A stretch of 64,000 nt of DNA. Origin: Spirochaetia bacterium UBA5763 (GTDB lineage Bacteria > Spirochaetota > UBA4802 > UBA5550). A program made the translations under genes and the position numbers. Under the pieces are notes generated by a model. That model made no database searches and was not told the origin of the DNA. It saw only the letters and a list, made by a program, of their open reading frames with translations. Of the stretch, positions 45,164 through 54,921 are shown in pieces; the stretch's first letter is position 1; each line of letters starts with the position of its first letter. The DNA is taken from positions 158,182-222,181 of the forward strand of contig DIEX01000034.1 of assembly GCA_002418835.1 (NCBI GenBank), given 5' to 3'.

Positions 45164-48100
45164 ATGTGGCTGAAAGTGAACCTCTACAATAAAACTCTTC
45201 TCCTTGTTGAAGATGAGCCGATTAATGCACGACTGAATAAAAGAATACTGGAAAAATACTGCTATAAAGTTATTCATTCAAAGACCGGAGAAGAGGCTGT
45301 TGATGTTTTTAAGTCAATACCTGGCATTGATCTTATTCTTATGGATATTGACCTTGGTGATGGAATTGACGGCACCGAAGCAGCTGAAATAATACTTAAA
45401 GACCACGATATACCACTTGTTTTTCTTTCATCACATACCGAGCCAGAAGTAGTTAAAAAGACAGAAGATATTACCTCCTACGGATATATTCTTAAAAACT
45501 CCGGCGAAACAGTTCTTATCGCTTCTATAAAGATGGCTTTTCGTCTTTTTCATGCCAGAAGAGTTGAGGTTGAAAAAGAAAAGAAGCTTAAAGAGAGTGA
45601 AGAACGATACCGCTCCATTTTTGAAAACACAGGTACCTCGATGTTCCTTGTTGAGGAAGATATGACCATCGTAATGGTTAATAATGAATTTGTACGCTGC
45701 TTTGGATATTCAAAAGAAGAAGTCATTGGTAAAATGAAATGGGTTGAGGTGGTTCATCCTGACAGTGTTGATTTTATGATCAGGCAGCATCGGATTAGGC
45801 GATTTAATGAGAATGCCGCGTTATCGGGTTATGAATGTCAATATTTAACAAAAAAAGGTGAAATCAGGAACGGTTTTATAACAGTTGCAATGATTCCGGG
45901 TTCATCCAGCAGCATCGCTTCAATTACAGACTTAACAGAACTGAAACGAGCTGAATCAGCTTTACATGAGAGAAATGAAGAGTTGGCTGCGATGAATGAG
46001 GAGTTTGAAGCTGCCAATGAAGAATTGATACAGACAATCAGACAGCTTGAACAGCGTGATTATGAGTATAGGCTGCTTTTTGAAACATCAGCAGCCGGGA
46101 TTTTTATTTTATCAGAAAATAAAGTGTGTGTATTTAATAAAGCAGTAGCTGAACTCACAGGTTATACTGATGAACAGATTTTAAGCAGGCCGCTTATCTC
46201 TTTTATTCATCATGATGATGTTAATGATGTTTTAGAACATTACAGAAGAATCGTAAAACAGAAGGTTGTTGAAAGCAGCAGCCCTGTTCGTATTATAACA
46301 TCTGATAATGGTGTAAAATGGATAGGGTTAAAATCTTCGTTTATAATATGGGACGGACAAAAATCCACACTGAACTTCATCAGTGATATAACTGAACGCA
46401 AGATGGCAGAGGATACTCTCCGTTTCAATGAGAGTAAATACAGGAAGATGTTTGAGAACATTCAGCATGTTTTCTACCAGACAGATATTGACGGAATAAT
46501 TATTGAAATCAGCCCCTCAATTCTGAATTACTGCGGATACACAAGGGAGGAATTGATAGGTACTCCAATTGCTAATGTTTATTTTGATCTTTCTGAAAGA
46601 GGGGCATTTGTTCAGACACTCATGAAAAACGGCAGAGTGCTTGACTATGAAATCCACTTAAAAAACAGGGAAAACCGTGTAATGACAACATCAGTAAGTT
46701 CGCATCTCCTCTATGATTCTTTTGGGAAACCTGTAGCTATTGAAGGAACTGTACATGATATAACCAGGATCAAAAATTCTGAAGAGGCATTAAAAGTGGG
46801 GAAAGATCGCCTTGCCGGGGTTATAAAAGGTACAAATGCCGGAACATGGGAGTGGAATATTCAGACAGGTGAACTTCTTGTAAATGATCGCTGGGCTGAA
46901 ATGATCGGTTATACACTGGAAGAGGTGCAGCCTGTCTCTATTAATACCTGGATTAAATATCTGCACCCTGATGATTTAATCCGGAGTAATGAACTTCTTC
47001 GAAAACATTTTATGGGAAAGGTTGATTACTATGAACAGGAACTTAGAATGAAACATAAAAACGGGAATTGGGTCTGGATACTTGATCGCGGTAAAATTAC
47101 TAATTGGACTCCGGACGGCAGGCCTGAGTGGATGATGGGAACACATCAGGATATTACTAAGAATAAAGAAGCTGAAGAAAAGATTATTCAGATAAACAGG
47201 GCTAAATCAATGTATCTTGCGCGGCTCAGTCATGAGATCAGGACTCCTTTAAGCGCTATGATAGGAATGCTTGATTTAGCTATCATAACAGAGAATGAAA
47301 CAGAGCGTGATGATTACCTCGTAAATGCCAGACAATCATCATCGCATCTTATAAGCCTTATTAATGATGTTCTTGATTATTCGAAAATTGAAGCCGGGGC
47401 GCTTGAGCTCGAATCTGTTCCATTTAATCCTTTCAGGGAATTGAACTCAGTAATTTTTATATTTAAACAGGTGTGCAGTAATAAAAAAATCTCTCTGGAT
47501 ATTATTGAGAATTTAAAAATTAAATATAAAGTTTACGGTGATCCTACACGTTTCAGGCAGGTACTTATCAATTTAGTCGGTAATGCCGTAAAATTTACTG
47601 AGTACGGAGGGATTAAAATTGAAGCCGGATTCTTTTTTGATAGTAATACACTGAATAATTCTAACACGGTTATTTTAAACATTATAATAAAAGATACCGG
47701 ACTTGGTATACCTCCTGAAAAAATCGGAATGATTTTTGATTATTTTACGCAGGCTGACAGAACAATACCGGCAAACTACGGCGGCACAGGGCTGGGGCTT
47801 GCTATTACAAGAGAGCTTGTTGAGATGATGGGGGGAGCAATTAAGGTCGAAAGCACACCTGGCAAAGGGAGTATTTTCATGCTGGATATACCGTTCAGAA
47901 TTTCTGAAGAGCTGAATAAAAATGTCGAAAATGAGGATTTAATTATAAAAAGAACAGATAACGGGCTTAAAAATAAAGGATATTCAATCCTTGTTGCAGA
48001 TGATGATCCGACTAACCTTAAACTGGTAATGACTATTCTGAAAAAACAGGGCCACAACGTTTGCACAGCTGTTAATGGCGAGGAAGTTTTAAATCTTTTA

Positions 48101-48403
48101 TCAAAACAGGATTTTGATGCGGCAATAATTGATATTGAAATGCCGGTGATTGATGGTATTGAAACTGCAAAGAGAATAAGAACAGGGGGAGCGGGTAAAG
48201 AAAAAGCTGCTATCCCAATAATAGGACTTACTGCATATAGTTATAATGATATTGCAGCCCGATGCGTCAATTCCGGGATAGAGCGAATAATTTCAAAACC
48301 TGTCAGAACCGGATTCCTGAATAATACAATCATTGAGATTATTGAATTTGATAAAATCAATAAGCGATGTAAAATTAAAGATCAATCTGATGATGGTGTT
48401 TAA
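45164..48403 (+). CDS. Hybrid histidine kinase: receiver-4 PAS-HisKA-HATPase-receiver
   Basis: A 1079-residue soluble hybrid kinase. Order: receiver 1-125 (LVEDEP, LILMDIDLGDG, ILKNSG), PAS about 145-260, coiled coil about 265-300, PAS about 305-420, 425-540 and 550-665, HisKA (LSHEIRTPLSAMIGM), HATPase (NLVGNAVKFTE, GTGLGLAI), C-terminal receiver about 945-1060 (VADDDPTN, AIIDIEMPVIDG, ISKPV). Its receiver closely resembles that of the kinase at 16723. It stands alone; an HPt partner is not encoded next to it. The 188 bases upstream show no clear motif. Confidence 0.91.
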   Translation: MWLKVNLYNKTLLLVEDEPINARLNKRILEKYCYKVIHSKTGEEAVDVFKSIPGIDLILMDIDLGDGIDGTEAAEIILKDHDIPLVFLSSHTEPEVVKKTEDITSYGYILKNSGETVLIASIKMAFRLFHARRVEVEKEKKLKESEERYRSIFENTGTSMFLVEEDMTIVMVNNEFVRCFGYSKEEVIGKMKWVEVVHPDSVDFMIRQHRIRRFNENAALSGYECQYLTKKGEIRNGFITVAMIPGSSSSIASITDLTELKRAESALHERNEELAAMNEEFEAANEELIQTIRQLEQRDYEYRLLFETSAAGIFILSENKVCVFNKAVAELTGYTDEQILSRPLISFIHHDDVNDVLEHYRRIVKQKVVESSSPVRIITSDNGVKWIGLKSSFIIWDGQKSTLNFISDITERKMAEDTLRFNESKYRKMFENIQHVFYQTDIDGIIIEISPSILNYCGYTREELIGTPIANVYFDLSERGAFVQTLMKNGRVLDYEIHLKNRENRVMTTSVSSHLLYDSFGKPVAIEGTVHDITRIKNSEEALKVGKDRLAGVIKGTNAGTWEWNIQTGELLVNDRWAEMIGYTLEEVQPVSINTWIKYLHPDDLIRSNELLRKHFMGKVDYYEQELRMKHKNGNWVWILDRGKITNWTPDGRPEWMMGTHQDITKNKEAEEKIIQINRAKSMYLARLSHEIRTPLSAMIGMLDLAIITENETERDDYLVNARQSSSHLISLINDVLDYSKIEAGALELESVPFNPFRELNSVIFIFKQVCSNKKISLDIIENLKIKYKVYGDPTRFRQVLINLVGNAVKFTEYGGIKIEAGFFFDSNTLNNSNTVILNIIIKDTGLGIPPEKIGMIFDYFTQADRTIPANYGGTGLGLAITRELVEMMGGAIKVESTPGKGSIFMLDIPFRISEELNKNVENEDLIIKRTDNGLKNKGYSILVADDDPTNLKLVMTILKKQGHNVCTAVNGEEVLNLLSKQDFDAAIIDIEMPVIDGIETAKRIRTGGAGKEKAAIPIIGLTAYSYNDIAARCVNSGIERIISKPVRTGFLNNTIIEIIEFDKINKRCKIKDQSDDGV

Positions 48404-48470
48404 TCTTCAAAATTTCAGCGCCATATATAGTAGTCAGAAAAAAAACAAAAAAATATAAAAGGGGATAATC

Positions 48471-50477
48471 ATGAATTCAATCAAGACTAAACTGATTATG
48501 CTGATTGTGGGAGCGTTACTTCTCGTATCAGTGACATTCGGCATAGTAAGTTATACTCAATCAGGTAAAACTCTTCTTGCGCAGACAGATCAGAATTTTA
48601 TCAGACTTACAACAGAGATAAGCCGGGTTGTGCAGGCAAACATGAATGTTAATATTGCAATAATGGAATCTTTAGCGGAACGGCGGATTGTTGATGATAA
48701 AACTTCATGGAAAGAAAAAGTTGTGTTTATGGAAACAGAAGCGAAGCGGACAGGATTTCAGATGTTTGCTGTTGCTGACCAGGAAGGGAGGGCTGTTTTT
48801 TTTAATTCAGAGCGTACTGTACATAATATTGGTGACAGATCATACTTCAAACGGGCGGTATCAGGAGTTTCTACCTATTCAGAGGTGGTAATAAGTAAAG
48901 ATACAGGGCTGCCTGTGGTTACTGTGGCAGTACCATTAAAAAGGGATGGTAAGATTACCGGTGTTCTTTTTGGTATGAGAGATGGTGATGAAATTTCAAA
49001 ATTAGTTGCTAATATAAAAATAGGTGAAACCGGATATGTTTATATAATAAACAGGGAAGGTACAGTTCAGGGCCATAAAGACAGCAAGCTTATATTAAAT
49101 CAATATAACCCTATAAAAGCATCTGAAGAGAATAAAGATCTGCTTCCTTTGGCAGAATTTTTAAAGAAAGCAATCGCTGATGGAGGCGGAGCTGGTGAAT
49201 ATGCTTTTAATAATAAGGATATCTATGCAGCCCTGGATATAATAGAAAATACTGAAAACTGGTCAGTAATCCTGGCAATGGAGATGCAGGAGATACTTAG
49301 CGGTGTACATTATCTCAGAAATATTATCATCATAATTACAATAGTAATGCTTATACTTGGAGCAGTGATGGCTTACTTCATAGGAACCGGAATTGCTTCT
49401 CCGGTAATAGAAGCTGTGAAATATTCTGAAGTTATGGCTGATCTTGATCTGACAAAAGAGATGTCCAGTGAATTTTTAACAAGAAAAGATGAGATAGGTA
49501 CGCTTGCCAATGCTTTGCAGTCACTGGGCAATACATTAAAAGAAACAGTTATAGGAATCGTAAAAGCATCACAGCAGGTGGCAATAGCAACAGAACAGAT
49601 CGGCCAGGATAACCAGAATCTCTCCCAGAGAACATCTGAACAGGCATCTTCACTTGAAGAGATAGCGGCAACAATTGAAGAATCAAATGCATCGACAAGG
49701 CAGAATTCTGAAAATGCAGGTGAGGCGAGTAAGCTTGCGGATAATACTCTCGCACTTGCTCAGAACGGCGGTGTAATTGTTCAGGAAGCTGTAAAATCAA
49801 TCGGAGAAATAAACGCATCAAGCGCTAAAATTGCTGATATTATTACAATGATTAATGAAATTGCATTTCAGACAAATCTCCTCGCACTTAACGCGGCGGT
49901 TGAAGCGGCAAGGGCAGGCGAGCAGGGGCGCGGATTTGCAGTTGTTGCAGGTGAGGTGCGTAACCTGGCACAGAGGGCAGGAGGAGCCGCAAAAGAGATA
50001 GATCTCCTCATAAAAGATTCAGTGAATAAGATCGAAAACGGTACTGAGCTTGTTAATAAAAGCGGCGAGGCTTTAAAGGAAATTATTCAGGCGGTTAAAC
50101 AGGTAAGCATGATTGTATCAGAAATGGCTGCGGCAAGTGACGAACAGAGGCGCGGCATTGAACAGATAACCACTGCGGTTACAGACATGGACAACATGAC
50201 ACAGCAGAACGCAGCTCTTGTGGAAGAGACAGCTTCAGCAAGTGAAGAGATGTCGGGGCAGGCTCAGGAATTACTCTCTATGGTCAGGAAATTTAAAGTT
50301 GGTGATACTGCCATCAGCATAAAAGAAAAGACTATATCAGCAAACGGTAAAAGAAATGCGAATGTATCATTCAGCAAGGAGGCACCTGCGGCCGGTGGAT
50401 CTAAAAAAGTAAATTCCTCTACTCAACGCGATTCGGGGAATGATCTGTTTAATGATGAGAATTATGAAAAATTTTAA
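48471..50477 (+). CDS. Methyl-accepting chemotaxis protein with Cache sensor domain
   Basis: A 668-residue receptor. An N-terminal helix (about 8-28), a double-Cache-type periplasmic domain (about 35-280, with GDRSYFKRAVSG and GETGYVYIINREGTV), a second helix (about 285-307), a HAMP and a signalling domain with IAFQTNLLALNAAVEAA at the tip. The C-terminus ENYEKF ends in an aromatic-x-x-aromatic pentapeptide (NYEKF) that suits CheR/CheB tethering. AAGGGGA precedes the ATG. It leads a three-gene set with cheY and cheW but no cheA, so it probably uses the CheA at 31981. Confidence 0.94.
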   Translation: MNSIKTKLIMLIVGALLLVSVTFGIVSYTQSGKTLLAQTDQNFIRLTTEISRVVQANMNVNIAIMESLAERRIVDDKTSWKEKVVFMETEAKRTGFQMFAVADQEGRAVFFNSERTVHNIGDRSYFKRAVSGVSTYSEVVISKDTGLPVVTVAVPLKRDGKITGVLFGMRDGDEISKLVANIKIGETGYVYIINREGTVQGHKDSKLILNQYNPIKASEENKDLLPLAEFLKKAIADGGGAGEYAFNNKDIYAALDIIENTENWSVILAMEMQEILSGVHYLRNIIIIITIVMLILGAVMAYFIGTGIASPVIEAVKYSEVMADLDLTKEMSSEFLTRKDEIGTLANALQSLGNTLKETVIGIVKASQQVAIATEQIGQDNQNLSQRTSEQASSLEEIAATIEESNASTRQNSENAGEASKLADNTLALAQNGGVIVQEAVKSIGEINASSAKIADIITMINEIAFQTNLLALNAAVEAARAGEQGRGFAVVAGEVRNLAQRAGGAAKEIDLLIKDSVNKIENGTELVNKSGEALKEIIQAVKQVSMIVSEMAAASDEQRRGIEQITTAVTDMDNMTQQNAALVEETASASEEMSGQAQELLSMVRKFKVGDTAISIKEKTISANGKRNANVSFSKEAPAAGGSKKVNSSTQRDSGNDLFNDENYEKF

Positions 50478-50542
50478 ATTAATGTCCTTAAAGTCTTAAT
50501 TAGATAATTTCCATAGAATCATAAATTTGACAGAGAGGTATT

Positions 50543-50917
50543 ATGGAAAAATATATTATGGTAATAGATGATTCACCGACAATCAGGGTCAGCGTTGAGA
50601 TTGCTTTAAAAGGTGAAAGACTGAATGTTAAACAGGCGGAAAACGGGCTTGATGCTCTTTCGAAAATTAATGAGATTAAAACTGCCGGTAGCGAAATCGC
50701 GCTCTGCATCAGCGATATAAATATGCCTGTAATGGATGGTCTTGAGTTTCTTTCTGAATTCCGCAAGCAGGATAAATATACACCAGTTGTTATGCTTACC
50801 ACAGAGAAAGAACGGGAGACTATTATTAAAGGAAAAGATTTGGGGGCTTCAGGCTGGATCATAAAACCGTTTATAGCAGAGGATCTAATAAATGTGGTAA
50901 AGAGGTTTGTAAAATGA
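50543..50917 (+). CDS. CheY-like response regulator
   Basis: A 124-residue receiver with VIDDS, phospho-acceptor Asp in LCISDINMPVMDG, Thr in MLTTEK and Lys in IIKPF. It is similar to the CheY at 31282 and overlaps the following cheW by 4 bases (ATGA). It is placed in the second chemosensory set and may be that set's output or a phosphate sink. Confidence 0.92.
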   Translation: MEKYIMVIDDSPTIRVSVEIALKGERLNVKQAENGLDALSKINEIKTAGSEIALCISDINMPVMDGLEFLSEFRKQDKYTPVVMLTTEKERETIIKGKDLGASGWIIKPFIAEDLINVVKRFVK

Positions 50918-51417
50918 CTATAGAAATCAGGACACAGGGCAGCAGCAGTTCTTCTTTACAGGCAGCTGAAGATGTTCTTCAGTTTGTTACATTCATGGTG
51001 GCGGATGAAATGTATGGAGTATCAGTTCATAATGTACAGTCGATTAATGAAATGGTACAGATAACTCATATACCGGATAGTGATTCATTTATTGAAGGAG
51101 TTATCAATCTTCGAGGTAATGTTGTTCCGGTAATAAGCATCAGGAAAAAATATAATCTTCCGGATAAAGAGTATGATCTTTTTACAGTGATTATTATAGT
51201 TGAAATAGGTGAACGGCTGGTGGGGCTGATCGTGGACTCTGTGTCTGATGTTATCAGTCTCCCTGTTTCAGGTATTCAGAAAGAGATTCAATTTTCATCT
51301 GCTGTGAATAAAAGTGCTATAGAAGGAATAGGTAATCTTAATAATCAGCTGATTATTCTGCTGAATCTTGAGAATTTTATTGATAATGAAAATGAACTGG
51401 ATGAATGTTATGACTAA
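50914..51417 (+). CDS. cheW: CheW adaptor protein
   Basis: A 167-residue CheW with a Ser-rich N-terminal extension, then FVTFMVADEMYGVS, ITHIPDSDSFIEGVINLRGN and LIVDSVSDVI. It is translationally coupled to the CheY gene. It likely joins the Cache MCP encoded upstream to a CheA encoded elsewhere. A strong hairpin follows its stop. Confidence 0.94.
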   Translation: MTIEIRTQGSSSSSLQAAEDVLQFVTFMVADEMYGVSVHNVQSINEMVQITHIPDSDSFIEGVINLRGNVVPVISIRKKYNLPDKEYDLFTVIIIVEIGERLVGLIVDSVSDVISLPVSGIQKEIQFSSAVNKSAIEGIGNLNNQLIILLNLENFIDNENELDECYD

Positions 51418-51423
51418 TATAAC

Positions 51424-51453
51424 GGCAGGGAACTGGCATGCCTGTTCCCTGCC
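51424..51453. terminator. Hairpin between convergent genes, possible bidirectional terminator
   Basis: GGCAGGGAAC and GTTCCCTGCC form a perfect 10-bp stem whose loop contains the smaller palindrome GGCATGCC. It sits between the stops of cheW (plus) and the HisKA_2 kinase (minus). No T-run follows on either strand, so it is not a textbook intrinsic terminator. Confidence 0.5.
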
Positions 51454-51464
51454 AGGCCAGTCCC

Positions 51465-52472
51465 CTAAGCCTGCGGGATCTTCAGTGTAAACCTTGAACC
51501 TTTCCCTGATTCAGCCTTAATAATTCCACCCAGCTGTTCTGTCAGCATGCTTACAACCTGTAATCCAAAACCGGCTGATTCCTTTATCGAAAAAAATTCC
51601 GGCAGCCCGCACCCGTTGTCTTTTATTTCTATTGTTATGCATCCGTTTTTCACTGAAGCTCTGAATTCAATAATTCCACGGCGGTTATCAGGAAACGCGT
51701 ATTTCATTATATTAGTGAGCAGTTCATTTATGATTATACCGGTTATAAAAAGATTATCCTGGGTGATGCAAAAATCTTCAATATCTTTGATAATAGTGAC
51801 TGAGGCAGAGTTGGGGAAAAGTTTAACTATTTCATCAACAAGCTCAGAAAAGTATGATTTAATGTTGAGTTCACTGGTGTAATAGGTCATATGCAGTTTG
51901 TCATAAAGAACCACCATGCTCTGAATGCGGCTTTCCGCTGCCTGTAATGCTGATATAGCTTTCGGGTCTTCCACTGTATCCATCTGTAGTTCAATCATCC
52001 CTTTGATAGCGCTCATGTTGTTTTTGATGCGGTGATGGACCTCCCGTAAAATCAGCTCCTTTTCTTCAAGAAGAGATTTCACCTTCTTTTCAATTTTTTT
52101 TCTTTCCGAAATATCGTGAATAATTGAAAATAGAAGCGGTACCCCTTTTATAACTACCGGTGATGCATACACCTCCACAGTGTGTATTTCACCATCGGAA
52201 AGCTTATGGGGGAACTCAAAATAACGGCGCTCTTCAGATACTGCTCTTTCCATTTCGGCCTGTATTTCGTCCGGCGGCAGCATGTTGATATCGGTAATAT
52301 GCATACTGCGAAGCTGTTCAATTGTATACCCGTAAAAATCAGCGGCTGCCTTATTTGCGTAGAGTATTTTCATGGAATCAGGTTCAATTAAAAGCATTAT
52401 GGCTTTATGCTGAATGAACATCTGCTGAAAGATTTCATTGTTTTCTGAAAAGATATCTTTTTTTTCAGCCAT
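51465..52472 (-). CDS. PAS histidine kinase (HisKA_2)
   Basis: A 335-residue soluble kinase with one PAS (about 15-130: IMLLIEPDSMKILYANKAA), HisKA_2 (REVHHRIKNNMSAIKG) and HATPase (NELLTNIMKYAF, DNGCGLPE). It has neither an N-terminal receiver nor membrane segments, making it the simplest member of the HisKA_2 group in this window. AAGGTGA lies before the ATG. No receiver partner is adjacent. It converges on the second chemosensory set. Confidence 0.92.
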   Translation of the reverse strand: MAEKKDIFSENNEIFQQMFIQHKAIMLLIEPDSMKILYANKAAADFYGYTIEQLRSMHITDINMLPPDEIQAEMERAVSEERRYFEFPHKLSDGEIHTVEVYASPVVIKGVPLLFSIIHDISERKKIEKKVKSLLEEKELILREVHHRIKNNMSAIKGMIELQMDTVEDPKAISALQAAESRIQSMVVLYDKLHMTYYTSELNIKSYFSELVDEIVKLFPNSASVTIIKDIEDFCITQDNLFITGIIINELLTNIMKYAFPDNRRGIIEFRASVKNGCITIEIKDNGCGLPEFFSIKESAGFGLQVVSMLTEQLGGIIKAESGKGSRFTLKIPQA

Positions 52473-52562
52473 TGAGTCACCTTCAATTTATGCGGATAAT
52501 ATGTGATGTAATATAATGATAAATTTATGCGGAGTAAACAGGTGAATTTCTGTTTTTATATC

Positions 52563-54083
52563 TTACACCATCCGTATATCTAAACCGGCAACGCCGGTAA
52601 TCACACCATTATCTTTAATCGGCTGCGAAACAGTGATGCATGGGGTCTTTGTAATGGCGGAGATATAAACACCTGATGTGTAATTCTCCCCAGTAATACT
52701 TTTTTTAAACCATTCCCTCGCTCCTGCATTTGCGATACCTGCTTCCGGGATAGATACTATAAAGCGCCCCTTTGTATCATTAGTCCAAGCCGCCTCTATA
52801 AAACTGTATTTATTGATTAATCGGTCCAGCAGTACCCTGTGTACATTCTGATCTTTTGTTTTTATTGATTCAGCGGATATCACCTCCCTCCCCAGAATAT
52901 CAAATGCTTTAGTTATTTTCTTTTTCATTTCCGGAGTCAGGTAGACGGTGCCTGAAAGTGAAGAGCTGTCAAAAAGTGCGGCCAGAGAATCGGAAGCTGT
53001 AGAGAGATGACGGCTCATATCTGAAAGATCAATCATGTTATGCTTCTGTGTATGAGCTGAATCGTAAACAGAGATGACACTTCTCTCTGACTGCTGCATC
53101 AGATCCCCGATGTCTCCTGCCATTGTTTCAATTTTATATCCCAGCTTGAGTTCTGTTGCAGTCTTTTCGCCAATCTCATTGATCATTGAGCCGACTTTAC
53201 CTGAGTACTCCCGTATCTGCTCAAGGCCGTTCTCAATAGTGCGGGACATCCTGACACCTTTTGCGACGTTTGACGTATTAGCTGCAATTACCCTTGATAC
53301 ATCTGCAATCTCCTTTCTGATCCCGTAGATAAGTGCATTGGCATTTTTAACAGCATCGCCTGTATCGATTGAAAGTTTGCCGATCTCATCCGCAACAACA
53401 GCAAAGCCTTTTCCCGATGTTCCAGCGCGTGCTGATTCTATTGCAGCATTCAGGGCGAGGAGGTTCGTCTGCTTTGATATATTTTCAACAGACTCCAGGA
53501 TGGAGATGATCTGCACTGAGGTATCTTCAAGTTTTTTCATATATTTTACTGTTTCATCTGTAGTGTTCCTGATGTCGTCTATTGTTCTGATAATATCAAG
53601 AATAGAATCAAGGTTTTTGCTTATCAGTTCTCCGGACTGCATCCCGAGTTCTGTCATCTCCGCTGCTGCTGTTCCTGACTCCTGTATTGTTTTCATAAGA
53701 GCAGCCTCAGCCTCAAGAACCACTTTTATATCAGCAGAGACTCTCCTGTTGAGTTCTGTCATTTCTTTTGTCTTATCAAATAATCCTGCTGCGCATATAT
53801 TATTCTCTTCAAAAGTAATGCCAAGCTGCTGTGACACAGAGGCGATTTTACTCGCGGCAACCTGAACTTCGTAATTGAACTTCCCCAGTGTTTTTTTTAT
53901 TTCAGCAGCAGTATTCGTTGATTTTATAATCTCTCCGGAGTGTTCCCTGAAGAGATAATAAATGCTGAAAAGGGAAGCGGCAGTTGTGAGTGCCAGCCCT
54001 ATAATAATCTGATGATATAAAAAAATTACTGAGAACAACGGAATTAATATAATCACGGCTGATAGATATAAATACTTTTTCAT
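52563..54083 (-). CDS. MCP-like receptor with C-terminal Cache-like domain
   Basis: A 506-residue protein. Two close membrane helices at the N-terminus (about 5-45) are followed directly by a signalling domain with ISKQTNLLALNAAIESA at the tip and no HAMP. After it comes a roughly 110-residue Cache/PDC-like domain (IEAAWTNDTKGRFIVSIP, AREWFKKSITGE, VSQPIKDNGVITGVAGLDI), which must be cytoplasmic. The order signal-then-sensor is the reverse of classical receptors. There is no tether pentapeptide. AGAGGA precedes the start. It may respond to a metabolite inside the cell. Confidence 0.87.
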   Translation of the reverse strand: MKKYLYLSAVIILIPLFSVIFLYHQIIIGLALTTAASLFSIYYLFREHSGEIIKSTNTAAEIKKTLGKFNYEVQVAASKIASVSQQLGITFEENNICAAGLFDKTKEMTELNRRVSADIKVVLEAEAALMKTIQESGTAAAEMTELGMQSGELISKNLDSILDIIRTIDDIRNTTDETVKYMKKLEDTSVQIISILESVENISKQTNLLALNAAIESARAGTSGKGFAVVADEIGKLSIDTGDAVKNANALIYGIRKEIADVSRVIAANTSNVAKGVRMSRTIENGLEQIREYSGKVGSMINEIGEKTATELKLGYKIETMAGDIGDLMQQSERSVISVYDSAHTQKHNMIDLSDMSRHLSTASDSLAALFDSSSLSGTVYLTPEMKKKITKAFDILGREVISAESIKTKDQNVHRVLLDRLINKYSFIEAAWTNDTKGRFIVSIPEAGIANAGAREWFKKSITGENYTSGVYISAITKTPCITVSQPIKDNGVITGVAGLDIRMV

Positions 54084-54236
54084 TAAATCCTCTGACTGAA
54101 GATGGCGTTACAGTTATGTAATAGATTCGGGGTGCCGGTATGTGTCAACGAGGAACATGCGGCATAAAATTTCGGTGATGTTAAATTACGGTGTATTCAT
54201 AAAAGTGAAAATGCAGTGATTGTTAAATGATGACAT

Positions 54237-54917
54237 TTAACCTAATCTCTGCATCCTCTCAATAGCTGTGGTTTTCCCAAGGACTATCAGAATATTCCCG
54301 TCATGGATTATCTCATCAGCATTAGGGGCTATTATCGTATTCTGCGGATTATCATCAGTTGCGCATTCATCAGCAATATTTTTTATTCCTAAAATCTGGC
54401 ATCTGAACCTCGCTCCGATACTTAACTCCCTGATATTTTTATCAATGAAACTTGGCGGAGGTGTGATTTCAACTATGGCATACTCTTCACTTAACGGCAG
54501 GTAATCAACGGCATTTTTCATGGATATAGCCTTGCCTAACCGTACAGCCATATCCTTTTCGGGGAATATCACTGTGTCCACCCCAAGTTGTTTAAGAATC
54601 TTTTCATGATCTTCTGATATGGCTCTTGCAATTATTTTTTTTACACCAATTTCTTTAAGATATAGAGATATAAGGATACTTGATACCATCTCCTGTCCTA
54701 TACTGAGTATAACAGCATCATACTCATTAATACCAAGAGAATTAAGTATCGCTTTATCTGTCGGATTTCCAGTAATCCCGTAAGTAAGGAAATCCTTTGC
54801 TTTTTCGACAATATTTTTATCTATATCGATCCCAAGTACTTCACAATTATTTTCCACAAGGCTTTTTGCGATGTTCATTCCGAAGTTCCCAAGCCCTATT
54901 ACCGCAAACTTTTTCAT
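54237..54917 (-). CDS. ktrA: Potassium uptake regulatory subunit KtrA/TrkA (RCK protein)
   Basis: A 226-residue peripheral membrane regulator of a K+ channel-like transporter. The N-terminal RCK domain has the dinucleotide motif GLGNFGMNIA and an acidic residue at the end of the second strand (LGIDID). The C-terminal RCK_C domain is at about 140-226. The size and single-repeat form match KtrA (KtrC) rather than the double TrkA. It starts 4 bases after the ktrB stop, so the pair is one operon. Confidence 0.93.
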   Translation of the reverse strand: MKKFAVIGLGNFGMNIAKSLVENNCEVLGIDIDKNIVEKAKDFLTYGITGNPTDKAILNSLGINEYDAVILSIGQEMVSSILISLYLKEIGVKKIIARAISEDHEKILKQLGVDTVIFPEKDMAVRLGKAISMKNAVDYLPLSEEYAIVEITPPPSFIDKNIRELSIGARFRCQILGIKNIADECATDDNPQNTIIAPNADEIIHDGNILIVLGKTTAIERMQRLG

Positions 54918-54921
54918 ATCT

